Source: Bacillota bacterium (GTDB taxonomy: Bacteria > Bacillota > Clostridia > Acetivibrionales > DSM-1351). From it: DNA of 19,640 bases. This document shows positions 8,277 through 16,217 of the stretch, piece by piece. Position numbers and translations under genes: made by a program. Each line of letters opens with the position of its first letter. Within the stretch, counting starts at the first letter, position 1. The DNA lies in NCBI GenBank assembly GCA_023398105.1, contig JAEWST010000008.1:1-19640 (forward strand). The letters are read 5' to 3'. The notes beneath the pieces were generated by a model. It was not told where the DNA came from and searched no databases. It saw nothing but the letters and a program-made list of their open reading frames with translations.

Positions 8277-8324
8277 GTCCATGTAAAATATTTATTGTTG
8301 TTTGGTAGAATGTGGGACATGGAC
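8277..8324 (+). promoter_or_regulatory. 8-bp stem in the proS leader
   Basis: GTCCATGT (8277-8284) pairs perfectly with ACATGGAC (8317-8324) around a 32-base loop. It ends eight bases before a strong AAAGGAGA (8333-8340). A second small hairpin, AGTGTA/TACACT (8353-8373), lies between that ribosome site and the likely proS start. This could be a regulatory leader. It is not a T-box that I can recognise. Confidence 0.4.
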
Positions 8325-8399
8325 ATATTATGAAAGGAGAAAACATTAATATAGTGTAATTAATGAATACACTTTAATTGATTGATGTTAATTAAAAAA

Positions 8400-10133
8400 A
8401 TGAAAGTAAAAAATCTTATTGGAGAAAGATTCAAGGAACGTCCAGCAGACTGTGTTATAGATAGTCATATATTAATGATAAAAGGTGGATATATCAAAAA
8501 TGTAGCAAATGGGATATATTCTTTATTTCCACCTACAAAAAGAATTCTTAAAAAAATAGAAAATATTATTAGAGAAGAAATGGATAGAATTGACGGACAA
8601 GAGGTTTTATTCCCTGTAGTATTACCTGGAACCTTATGGGAAGAGTCTGGAAGATATGAAAGTGTTGGTGAAGAATTATTAAGGTTTACTGATCGTAATG
8701 ACAGCAAAATGGTGCTGGGAATGACACACGAAGAAGCAGCTGTTCATTTAGTACGTGAATATGCTCAGAGTTACGCAAAGTATCCATTTATGATTTACCA
8801 GATTCAAACTAAATTCCGTGATGAAGCAAGACCAAGGGCTGGACTCATTCGAGTACGTGAGTTTACCATGAAAGACGCTTATTCCTTCCATACTTCACAG
8901 GAAGATTTAGAAGAGTATTATGCTAAATGTTATGAAGCGTATAATAGAATATATGCTAGATGCGGTATACCTGAGGTAGTGGCTGTTGCTTCTGATTCTG
9001 GAATGATGGGCGGAAGTATTTCACATGAATATATGCTGTTGACTCCAGCAGGCGAAGATTCCATTGCTATTTGTAACGATTGTGATTATAAAGCCAATAT
9101 GGAAGCTGCAGACAGTGTAATAATCAATAACAATGATATTCAAATAGGGAATTTGGAAGAAATCGCAACGCCTAATATAACTACAATAGAAGAAGTAGTT
9201 AAATTTGTGAATGTACCTATTACAAATATGTGCAAAGCGGTAGTTTATCAGAAAAATAGCGATGACAAATATGTTATAGTTTTCTTAAGAGGAGACTTAG
9301 AGGTAAATGAAGCCAAATTGACAAAAGTAATTGGTGAAAAGGCACATCCTGCAGTGATTACAGCAAATAGTGGAATAGTTGCTGGATTTATTGGACCAAT
9401 AGGCTTGCCAGCAAATGTGGAGGTTATATTTGATTCCTCATTAAAGGGAATAGAATATCTCGTAACAGGCGCAAATAAAGTTGATACACATATAAAGGGC
9501 TTCAATATTCAACGTGATTGTGGTGATGTTAATTATAATGATGTTACTAAAATTATCGATGGTGGCATATGTCCTAAATGTGGTAAACAGACAATTTCAA
9601 TTTGTAGAGGAATTGAAGTGGGTAATATATTCCAACTGGGAACAAAATACACAAAGGCTATGGACATGCAGTATGTAGATGCAAATGGAGAAAACCAGTA
9701 TCCTATTATGGGATGTTATGGTATAGGAGTTGGAAGAACTGCTGCTTCAATATGTGAAGCTCGTCATGACGAATATGGACCTATTTGGCCTATCACAATT
9801 GCTCCATGGGAAGTTCAGCTTTGTTGCATTAGAGCAGATGAAGAAGAAACAAGAAATTTCAGTGATTCCTTGTATGAGCAGCTTCTCAGTGAACGCATAG
9901 AAGTTTTATATGATGATAGAGATATGCGTGCTGGTGCAATGTTTGCAGATGCAGACTTAATAGGAATTCCACTAAGAGTTGTTGTTAGTCCAAGAAATAT
10001 GAAGGAAAACTTGGTGGAGATTAGCAGCAGGGACAAAAAGATAGCCTTAAAGGTTAATAAAGATGATGTGGTTATTGAGATTAAGAGATTAATCAAGCAA
10101 TTATATGATGAAATTAACCAAGTAGTTAAATAA
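8400..10133 (+). CDS. proS: proline--tRNA ligase, bacterial type with editing insertion
   Basis: Class IIa synthetase charging tRNA-Pro. From the ATG at 8400 it is 577 residues, the usual bacterial length, and the first residues MKVKNLIGERFKERPADCVI line up with family starts; TTG 8382 and ATG 8385 are in-frame alternatives. The catalytic core has GMTHEEAA (107-114), motif 2 FRDEARPR (139-146) and motif 3 GIGVGRT (441-447). The editing (INS) domain lies between about 240 and 385 with Lys279, the position of the lysine important for Ala-AMP clearance in E. coli ProRS, and GFIGPIGLP. Cysteine pairs at 225/228 and 391/394 flank it. A C-terminal anticodon-binding domain runs from about 470. No ribosome binding site lies at a normal distance from any of the three starts; the nearest, AAAGGAGA at 8333-8340, is about 60 bases upstream of 8400. 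No T-box is seen. A terminator follows. Confidence 0.95.
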   Translation: MKVKNLIGERFKERPADCVIDSHILMIKGGYIKNVANGIYSLFPPTKRILKKIENIIREEMDRIDGQEVLFPVVLPGTLWEESGRYESVGEELLRFTDRNDSKMVLGMTHEEAAVHLVREYAQSYAKYPFMIYQIQTKFRDEARPRAGLIRVREFTMKDAYSFHTSQEDLEEYYAKCYEAYNRIYARCGIPEVVAVASDSGMMGGSISHEYMLLTPAGEDSIAICNDCDYKANMEAADSVIINNNDIQIGNLEEIATPNITTIEEVVKFVNVPITNMCKAVVYQKNSDDKYVIVFLRGDLEVNEAKLTKVIGEKAHPAVITANSGIVAGFIGPIGLPANVEVIFDSSLKGIEYLVTGANKVDTHIKGFNIQRDCGDVNYNDVTKIIDGGICPKCGKQTISICRGIEVGNIFQLGTKYTKAMDMQYVDANGENQYPIMGCYGIGVGRTAASICEARHDEYGPIWPITIAPWEVQLCCIRADEEETRNFSDSLYEQLLSERIEVLYDDRDMRAGAMFADADLIGIPLRVVVSPRNMKENLVEISSRDKKIALKVNKDDVVIEIKRLIKQLYDEINQVVK

Positions 10134-10159
10134 CAAAATTAATGCATGTGGTTGATAAT

Positions 10160-10221
10160 GAACTGCACTTTCAAGTATTAGATTTTGTGTCTAATTAGTA
10201 GAAGGTGTAGTTCATTTTTTT
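10160..10221 (+). terminator. rho-independent terminator of proS
   Basis: GAACTGCACTTTC (10160-10172) pairs with GAAGGTGTAGTTC (10201-10213), 13 pairs including two G-U. An inner ATTAGA/TCTAAT stem lies around the apical loop, and a run of seven T (10215-10221) follows. It overlaps the first codons of the open frame that continues into the kelch remnant. Confidence 0.85.
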
Positions 10222-10736
10222 ATGGGTTAAATTTTTATGGAGGATACTACACTTATGGTTCAGAAATGTGGGAATATGATCCTGTAACAAATACATGGAC
10301 TCAACAACAAAATGCACCAATTGCTAGGGGCAGTCATTCAGCGACAGTAATAAATGGTAAGATGTATGTCTTAGGAGGTTGCAATAATTATGAAGGTGTT
10401 TATTTTAATACATTATGGGAGTGTGCAATCAATACTCCACCTGTTATGTCAGTAATATCACCTACGGAAAACTCATTACTATTAGGAACAAATACAAACT
10501 TCATTCCGCAGATATCCGTTTCAGATGCTGATAATGATACTTTGACCTGTAAATATTACATAGATTCAGAGACTGTTCCAAGAGATACTAAGACCATATC
10601 AAATACATCAATAGCAAAGAATATTAGTTTTGCTACTTTAAATATGAATTTATTAAGTGAAGAAAGTCATATAATTAAATTTGAAATTGATGATGGTAAT
10701 TCAATTGTACCAATAACAAAGACAATAAGCTATTGA
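10221..10736 (+). pseudogene. kelch-repeat protein fragment
   Basis: About 170 codons resembling the middle of a secreted kelch-repeat protein. One kelch blade is clear: EMWEYDPVTNTWTQ, then the ARGSHSATVINGKMYVLGG stretch. An Ig/cadherin-like segment follows, from NTPPVMSVISP and containing SDADNDTLTCKYYIDSE. There is no signal peptide, no usable start and no ribosome binding site; upstream, the open frame runs back into the proS terminator. The C-terminus stops abruptly at KTISY, where I would expect such Ig-like domains to continue. A short duplicate or a decayed surface-protein gene, cut at both ends, is the simplest reading. A hairpin TATCAC/GTGATA (10741-10756) follows the stop. Confidence 0.72.
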
Positions 10737-10809
10737 AATTTATCACTTTGGTGATATGAAGTGTTTTGTGGAAGATTAAAGTAGACCATTCTCTTTGGCA
10801 CACAAAGCA

Positions 10810-10841
10810 GAAACCGCACCAACAATAGTCGGCGCGGTTTC
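10810..10841 (-). terminator. terminator hairpin of the GH10-SLH gene
   Basis: On the minus strand GAAACCGC and GCGGTTTC form eight pairs, extended by a G-U and CCGAC/GTTGG around a TATT loop, about 14 pairs in all. Two pairs are G-U only on the minus strand, which favours that direction. It starts about 20 bases after the gene's stop. The following T run (TGCTTTGTGTG) is weak. Confidence 0.7.
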
Positions 10842-10862
10842 TATAATACTTATGAGAATTTA

Positions 10863-13800
10863 TTACTTATTATACAGTTTGTAAAGGAATACCGCAGCTT
10901 CTGCTTTGGTTGTGTTTCCGGTAGGATTGACTTTGTTATCGCTGCCTACGATCAACCCTTCCTTAACCATTGTAGCTACGCTGTTTACCGCATAGGAAGC
11001 AACTTTGGACTTGTCGAAGAATTTCTCCAGATCCGCAGCCGCACCTTGATTATTCAGCTTATTCGAAAGTTTCAAGGCTTTTTCTGTCATTACCATCATG
11101 TCCTGCCTTGTGATATTGTTATCGCTACCGAATTTGTCGTTGCCTATGCCAGCCGTAATACCAAGAGCTTTGGCAATTGCAATTTCATTATAATAATAAG
11201 CATTCTTATGTACATCGCTGAAATTGCTACTTGCTGTTGTAGTCAATCCAAGTGCCCTAACAAGGGAGTAAAGGAAATCTGCCCTTGTGATATTGGTTGT
11301 CGGATTGAATACATTACCTTCTGTCTTAAGAACATCTTTAGATGCAAGTACTTCGACCGCTTTTCTAGCCCATACTACCGTTCCGAGATCTGTGAAGGTC
11401 TTGGATACGTAAGCTACTGCGTAGTGGCTGAAATGAGTTGTTGCGAAGGTTACCATACCGCTCTTGGGGTCATAGCGTCCGCTTGGTATTGTAATGACAT
11501 TTCCGCTTCCGTCAATATACCAAACAACAATCATTTCGGGATTTTTCAATTCGTCCGCAGTCGGCTTGTAAGGCACGTACACGGTTACAGGTGCACTTGG
11601 ATTGCTCCATAACGTATCTTTTCCGTCCACCGTAAGGGTAAGCTGTATAATTGGTCTATCACCGAGAGCCGCCTTCACTTCCTCTGGGAGCGTGGACATG
11701 CTGCCTTTGCCAATTTTTAGTACTGCTTCCTCGCCACTGCTTTCAGCTGTGCCAGTCAACATGTTACCAGATATTACGACCTTACCCAATTCAGTGGAAA
11801 GAATGAGCTTGTCATCCTTTGTTCCGCTTGTCAGTGCAGCAACAGGCAAGCCTACCGAGTAAGAATCCACTCCTTGCACCACAGGTATATCTATCGTAAC
11901 ATCTTTTGCTAGAAATTCCTTTGCTTTTTCCAGATCCAGTGTTGGAACAGATGCGGTTCCATTCTTCACAGTCGCTTGCAGGGTTACTTTTTGATCCTGA
12001 ACAACTGGTGCTACAGGTGCGGGCGGTGTTGAAGATGCTGTTCCAGTGCTGGAAGAGGACGGAGTTTTGCTATTTGTTACTTTTATTGTGTAAGTCTTCT
12101 TAATACCGTTTTCAGCTATTACCTCTACATTTATATCCGTTACAGTACCAGGTGTCAGCGATATTGCTCCAGAAGTTGTACCGCTGGCAACAACCGTGCC
12201 GTTCACTTTAATTGATGCCTTGTTGTCCGTCGCTGTTGCAGTCACCTTAATGCTGGTTGCATCCTGAAGTGAAATGCTGTATTGGGTGGTTCCTGCGAGG
12301 AATGTCGGCTGTAGTGTTCCCGCACTAAGGGTTAGATCGCTGAGATTCGCATTGGACGATTTTGGTGTGTATATTCCAAGGTCGCCGAGGTCTATTTCAT
12401 AGCCGTCTTGGAGTTTCTTGTATTCGTTTTCAAAATAATAATCCAGATATGAATGTCCAAGAATGAATCTGTCAGGATTCATGGCACCGTAGTAGCCAGC
12501 ATTGGCATTGCTCTCACTGTCAAACAGCACATAGCTTCCCTGCCATCCTGAACCAGATACGCCCCAGCTGATGATGTGATCGATGTACGGAGCGAACTTG
12601 TTGAACAGTTTGTACATCAGTGCGTACTCATAACCAAGGGCGTCAGATTGTCTGACATTGAGCACTGCGGGAGCAATCGCACCGCCGCCGGGGGTGTTGG
12701 TCGGCACCCTAAGGTCAAATTCTGAGTAGGAAATACCAGAAAGAAGACCCTGATCAACGAGAGAGGCATAGAGGGCCATGGCATATTGGTTATCGCTTGC
12801 TAGGGTATTTCCAATCGCATCGTGTCCCTGAATACCGATGTCTTCGATAAGGGGTCTTCCGTCATACAGAGGATCGGAGAGCCATGCGGTGTTCAGTTCG
12901 AGAACCATGTTGTATACGGTCCTCGCTTTGCTGTGGGTAGCAATGCCGTAATCGTTGTAGGTCAGTTTTGGAGGATTGTCAACGATATAGGCGTCAATGC
13001 TACCGTCGACGTCGTGTCCGTCGAGCTTCATGTATTCGGGAAGGTCGGCATAGTTGGCTTTGTAAGCTGCCGCCATCTCGGCATTGGGGGCTGCAATGTG
13101 TGCGTATTTGAAAAGCAAGTAAATGTAATGCTCTTTGATGTCGTCGCCAATTAGATCATCCGACATTGCAACAAGCCAGTTAGTGTGTTTGAGGCTTGAT
13201 CTCCAGTTGTTTGCATCCGTAGGAATGAGTTCGCTGTGGCGACTTTCGTGGACTTCTTCGTTAAGTACATCCCATGAATTAAAGGGAATTACACCGCGGG
13301 ATACGCTTGAGTCATACTTCGTATCTGTGGTCAAGAAGTGCCGCATCACATACGTTGTGTGGTTAAACTGCACTCTTCTAGCCATTTCTTTGTCTACTGG
13401 AACCGTGGTTGTAACGTTGTTGCCTAATCCGTAGAAATCGCTTGTGCCTTTATATCCAGAGGTAAGGTTCGCAGGAATTATCTGTCTCATCCATGCAGGA
13501 GCCTGGTTGTACCATGCCAAAACATGGGCGTGGGACTTGTACTGTCCGGGAGTTCCAGAATCCCTGATCTCTTGATAAGAGTTGGTCGGGAAACTGAATT
13601 CTAATGCGCCAGGGGTGGTGGTTGCACCGCTCAGAGCCAAGCCATCGACGCTTTTAAGCCAGTTTGGGCCGTGGGGATGCGTACCTTCAGCCTTGAGATT
13701 GTTGCCGTCGACAAAGATTTCATAGTGTCGGGCTCTGGTTCCAGTTACTGCTCCAGTTCCAATCGCACCGACCATGAACAGTCCATTTTCTGTGTTGTAA

Positions 13801-14798
13801 ACACTCTTTAAAGGTGCTACATCACTCTGGTTTTCACTGTTTACGACGTCGGGAAGAGGAATGCCGTTAGGATCGGGTGCGGTTATTTTGATGTTTGCGA
13901 CAAGTAGCATGCCAGTTTCTGCTGGACGGCCGGTCTCGCCATGGAGTTCAAGAATGAAGTTCGAGGAATCGCCTGATGAGGCAGTAACACTGTTGTGAGC
14001 AACCAACCAGGATTCACCGTTATAGCTGCCAACCCATTCTGGGTTAAGGTTATTGTACTGGTAATTCCTGAGGTAGGAGTCGAGGTTAGAGTTGTTATTT
14101 CTGATTCTCCACCTCATGTATTTGCCCTGTGCACTCTTGGGATAGTACACATCAAACTCAATAGTTGAGCCTTCTGGGACATTTACAGCTGGGGACAACG
14201 GAGATTCAATGCACATTCCGCCGAACGTGCTATTTCCGTTATGAATGTAATTGATCTGGAGTACATCACCTTTGCCTTCGGAATCTGAAAAAGGATACGG
14301 AACCATTTGGTATGTACCACCAGCAAAGTCGGTGGGGACACGGTAATCAAGTGGAGTTCTCGAAGTCCAGATATTGGTGGGTGCGGTAATTTCAGTAACT
14401 ATTCTGCCAAGACCTGGATCAAGACGGAAATAGGGATCTGAACCGTCCGCTTTGATCTTTTCTGTGAAAGTCACTATTGCGTCTTCAAGGCTGGCTATGG
14501 CTTCTCCTGTGGGAGTGAGTGCATTTCGTGCTAAATCAAGTGCGTTATCAAGATCTTGGAGTTCGCTAGCGTACACCCAAGGGAAAGCTTGTTTTACATC
14601 GGAACCGTCGTCAGTGTGGCTAATCTGGAGAGGGAATTCCTCGTTGCCAGTTTTTAAAGCTTCGGCTTGTGCAATGAGGTCGTTCAGTTCAATTATCGGT
14701 TTGCCTTCGACTACAACGGGGGCAAAAGGGAATAAGGATAGCAACATGACGACTACGAGGAGTCGAGAGATGTTGATTATGAGTTTTTTACCTTTCAT
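10863..14798 (-). CDS. SLH-anchored GH10 (xylanase family) protein
   Basis: A secreted 1311-residue protein. A signal peptide (about 1-30) is followed by a beta-rich, possibly carbohydrate-binding region (about 150-310) and a GH10-like catalytic domain (about 335-790). A cadherin-like domain (about 812-905), a Ser/Pro/Thr linker, another beta domain (about 940-1130) and three SLH domains (1134-1311) complete it. The SLH repeats should hold it on cell-wall polymers. GH10 signs: WDVLNE (509-514) with acid/base Glu514; SEFDL with likely nucleophile Glu693; IGIQGHD; SWGVSGSGW (744-752) with Trp745. Departures: AHVLAWYNQ has Tyr430 where GH10 usually has His, and PNWLK (378-382) replaces ENxMK. 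Xylan-type hydrolysis is likely but the substrate may differ. AGAGGA (14807-14812) precedes the ATG. The gene is GC-richer than its neighbours (39 of 60 bases at 12661-12720), suggesting transfer. It is divergent from an AraC-type regulator. Confidence 0.88.
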   Translation of the reverse strand: MKGKKLIINISRLLVVVMLLSLFPFAPVVVEGKPIIELNDLIAQAEALKTGNEEFPLQISHTDDGSDVKQAFPWVYASELQDLDNALDLARNALTPTGEAIASLEDAIVTFTEKIKADGSDPYFRLDPGLGRIVTEITAPTNIWTSRTPLDYRVPTDFAGGTYQMVPYPFSDSEGKGDVLQINYIHNGNSTFGGMCIESPLSPAVNVPEGSTIEFDVYYPKSAQGKYMRWRIRNNNSNLDSYLRNYQYNNLNPEWVGSYNGESWLVAHNSVTASSGDSSNFILELHGETGRPAETGMLLVANIKITAPDPNGIPLPDVVNSENQSDVAPLKSVYNTENGLFMVGAIGTGAVTGTRARHYEIFVDGNNLKAEGTHPHGPNWLKSVDGLALSGATTTPGALEFSFPTNSYQEIRDSGTPGQYKSHAHVLAWYNQAPAWMRQIIPANLTSGYKGTSDFYGLGNNVTTTVPVDKEMARRVQFNHTTYVMRHFLTTDTKYDSSVSRGVIPFNSWDVLNEEVHESRHSELIPTDANNWRSSLKHTNWLVAMSDDLIGDDIKEHYIYLLFKYAHIAAPNAEMAAAYKANYADLPEYMKLDGHDVDGSIDAYIVDNPPKLTYNDYGIATHSKARTVYNMVLELNTAWLSDPLYDGRPLIEDIGIQGHDAIGNTLASDNQYAMALYASLVDQGLLSGISYSEFDLRVPTNTPGGGAIAPAVLNVRQSDALGYEYALMYKLFNKFAPYIDHIISWGVSGSGWQGSYVLFDSESNANAGYYGAMNPDRFILGHSYLDYYFENEYKKLQDGYEIDLGDLGIYTPKSSNANLSDLTLSAGTLQPTFLAGTTQYSISLQDATSIKVTATATDNKASIKVNGTVVASGTTSGAISLTPGTVTDINVEVIAENGIKKTYTIKVTNSKTPSSSSTGTASSTPPAPVAPVVQDQKVTLQATVKNGTASVPTLDLEKAKEFLAKDVTIDIPVVQGVDSYSVGLPVAALTSGTKDDKLILSTELGKVVISGNMLTGTAESSGEEAVLKIGKGSMSTLPEEVKAALGDRPIIQLTLTVDGKDTLWSNPSAPVTVYVPYKPTADELKNPEMIVVWYIDGSGNVITIPSGRYDPKSGMVTFATTHFSHYAVAYVSKTFTDLGTVVWARKAVEVLASKDVLKTEGNVFNPTTNITRADFLYSLVRALGLTTTASSNFSDVHKNAYYYNEIAIAKALGITAGIGNDKFGSDNNITRQDMMVMTEKALKLSNKLNNQGAAADLEKFFDKSKVASYAVNSVATMVKEGLIVGSDNKVNPTGNTTKAEAAVFLYKLYNK

Positions 14799-14826
14799 CT
14801 TAGTTTTCCTCTTTTCTTAAGGCAAT

Positions 14827-14847
14827 CTCTAAAATTTTGTTTTAGAG
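14827..14847 (-). promoter_or_regulatory. hairpin in the 5' leader of the GH10 gene
   Basis: CTCTAAAA (14827-14834) and TTTTAGAG (14840-14847) form a perfect 8-bp stem with a five-base loop, 29-49 bases upstream of the GH10 start codon. It would lie in the mRNA leader and could affect stability or translation; it is AT-rich and could be chance. Confidence 0.35.
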
Positions 14848-14887
14848 TCACCAAATTTTTCTTTCACTGTGAACTTGTTCCTTGGGG

Positions 14888-14914
14888 TTATGTGAAACGT
14901 AGCTTGACGGTCAT
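14888..14914 (-). CDS. possible 8-residue leader peptide (MTVKLRFT)
   Basis: On the minus strand an ATG at 14914 opens an eight-codon frame ending in TAA (14888-14890). It is preceded six bases upstream by GGGAGGTG (14921-14928), a stronger ribosome site than the one used by the GH10 gene 90 bases downstream. It could be a translated leader controlling GH10 expression or an accidental short frame. Confidence 0.25.
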   Translation of the reverse strand: MTVKLRFT

Positions 14915-14940
14915 TAATAACACCTCCCGTTTGATGATGT

Positions 14941-14956
14941 ATGTCAGATTTGACAT
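14941..14956. promoter_or_regulatory. 16-base palindromic operator candidate
   Basis: ATGTCA-GATT-TGACAT is perfectly symmetrical. It lies between the divergent GH10 and AraC-type genes and overlaps the probable -35 box of the latter, so a bound protein would be placed to block or tune at least that promoter. AraC proteins often bind direct repeats, so the binder may be another regulator. Confidence 0.5.
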
Positions 14957-14979
14957 GTTTTATTGACTATTGATAATAT
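14950..14979 (+). promoter_or_regulatory. probable promoter of the AraC-type gene
   Basis: A consensus -35 TTGACA (14950-14955) is followed after 18 bases by TAATAT (14974-14979); a TATAAT at 14977-14982 is also present but too far. The start codon is about 75 bases downstream. Confidence 0.5.
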
Positions 14980-15055
14980 AATATGAAAAACTTATAATAA
15001 AATCCATAGATGCAAATTAAATCACTTGTATTTTTTTCGGAAACGGAGTGTTTTT

Positions 15056-15859
15056 ATGGACTACAAGGAAATCAATCCACAAATAGAGTATTTTATTAAC
15101 AGGCACGCTACTCCTAAATGGATTATCGAAGATGCAACATTGACCTTTATTGACTTATCATATTTCTTAAGAGGGAAAGCCATTTACAAAGTGAATGGTG
15201 AATATTATGAAGTCAATCAGGGTGATCTCATTTGTATTCCGCAAGGCAGCCAGAGAAGCGCAACTACAGATGCGGACAACCCAATGGAAACCTTTGCTAT
15301 AAATTTCCGATTGTATGATATTAAAGGGAATGATGTTGAGCTTCCATTTCCATTGGTATCCCATATTGGCATTTCGGAAGAATTATTATATTTATATAAT
15401 GAACTGACACTTGTGTGGTTGAAAAAAAGTCCAGGGTTTGAAATAGAAGCTCGTGCCTTGCTCTTGATGATTCTTCATAATTATTTCAAACGCTTCTATT
15501 ATAAAATTAACGTTCAGAACATAGACAGCAGAATCCAGAAAACCATCAGATATATCATGAGCAATCTCCACAAGCCTATTAAAGTTAAAGAACTTGCCAG
15601 AATTGCTGGCGTAACAACGGCATATTTCGGAACACTTTTCAAAAAGTATACAGGTTCTTCCGCAACGGAATATATTAATAAAATGAAAATTAGCAATGCG
15701 GAGAACATTCTTCTTAGCGGGGAGTTTTCCGTAAAGGATGCAGCATATAAATGTGGCTTTGAAGATACCTTCTATTTCAGCAAGCTATTTAAAAGAATCA
15801 AGGGATATCCTCCCTCTAAAATCCTATTGGATAAAAAGATGGTAAGCTCTCAATATTAG
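15056..15859 (+). CDS. AraC-family transcriptional regulator
   Basis: A 267-residue DNA-binding regulator. The N-terminal cupin-like sensor region covers about 30-90 (GKAIYKVNGEYYEVNQGDLI, IPQGSQRS), the form seen in sugar-sensing AraC proteins. The C-terminal AraC domain (about 167-253) has two helix-turn-helix units: VKELARIAGVTTAYFGTLFK (177-196) and VKDAAYKCGFEDTFYFSKLF (226-245), ending in the family's GYPPSK. I chose the ATG at 15056 because CGGAG lies seven bases upstream; the in-frame TTG at 15026 has no ribosome site. It is divergent from the GH10-SLH gene across 257 bases and is the natural candidate to control it, probably in response to a xylan-derived sugar. That ligand is inference. 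Its GC content is nearer the chromosomal background than that of the GH10 gene. Confidence 0.92.
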   Translation: MDYKEINPQIEYFINRHATPKWIIEDATLTFIDLSYFLRGKAIYKVNGEYYEVNQGDLICIPQGSQRSATTDADNPMETFAINFRLYDIKGNDVELPFPLVSHIGISEELLYLYNELTLVWLKKSPGFEIEARALLLMILHNYFKRFYYKINVQNIDSRIQKTIRYIMSNLHKPIKVKELARIAGVTTAYFGTLFKKYTGSSATEYINKMKISNAENILLSGEFSVKDAAYKCGFEDTFYFSKLFKRIKGYPPSKILLDKKMVSSQY

Positions 15860-16060
15860 GGTGCCTTGTTGTGGCCAACATTGTTACGCTATAAGGCTGG
15901 CATTTCAAGTGACAACGGTAGATATGTCTTTAATGAGACAACAGCAATCCATAAGAGGTCAGACACTAAAAGTATGGTGTACAGAGAATAATATTAGTAT
16001 CTCTATTGTTGGATAGAATTAGTAGGTAAGAAAAGCAAGTATCCTTCCAGACAAAAATAA
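15860..16060. other. gene-free stretch after the AraC-type gene
   Basis: No supported gene. A 36-codon open frame from TTG 15881 to TAA 15989-15991 is unrecognised and has no ribosome site. Small nested complementarities near 15863-15895 (GCCTT/AAGGC enclosing TGTTG/CAACA) could form a weak terminator for the AraC-type gene, without a T run. Confidence 0.4.
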
Positions 16061-16165
16061 CTGCAAAACCTTTAAGCACATTTTTTACCTGAATCAATAT
16101 GTGAGATAATACCTCATACAAAAGAGGTATTATCTCACATAGGAATGCACTTTAAGGTTTTGCAG
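16061..16165. repeat. 105-base nested inverted repeat, MITE-like or bidirectional terminator
   Basis: The inner stem, 16099-16115 with 16124-16140, is 17 perfect pairs (arm begins ATGTGAGATAATACC) around an eight-base loop, and gains one more pair at 16098/16141. The outer arms, 16061-16082 and 16144-16165, both have CTGCAAAACCTT at their outer ends and match at 19 of 22 positions. It lies between the ends of the convergent AraC-type and SLH genes. I could not see a target-site duplication and no T run follows on either strand. Confidence 0.8.
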
Positions 16166-16217
16166 CTACGATATACTTAAAATTCTTTTTTAGATTCAAT
16201 ATTCTCGTTATCGTATA

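Noticed and set aside
11046..11612. 188-codon plus-strand frame opposite the GH10-SLH gene
   Set aside because: It lies antisense to well-supported SLH coding sequence, has unusual Cys/Ile-rich composition and no ribosome site; it is a shadow frame.
15860..15991. Readthrough extension of the AraC-type protein beyond its TAG
   Set aside because: The same frame is open for 43 codons after the stop, but the family's normal C-terminus (GYPPSK plus a short tail) is complete before the TAG, and such an open run is easily chance.
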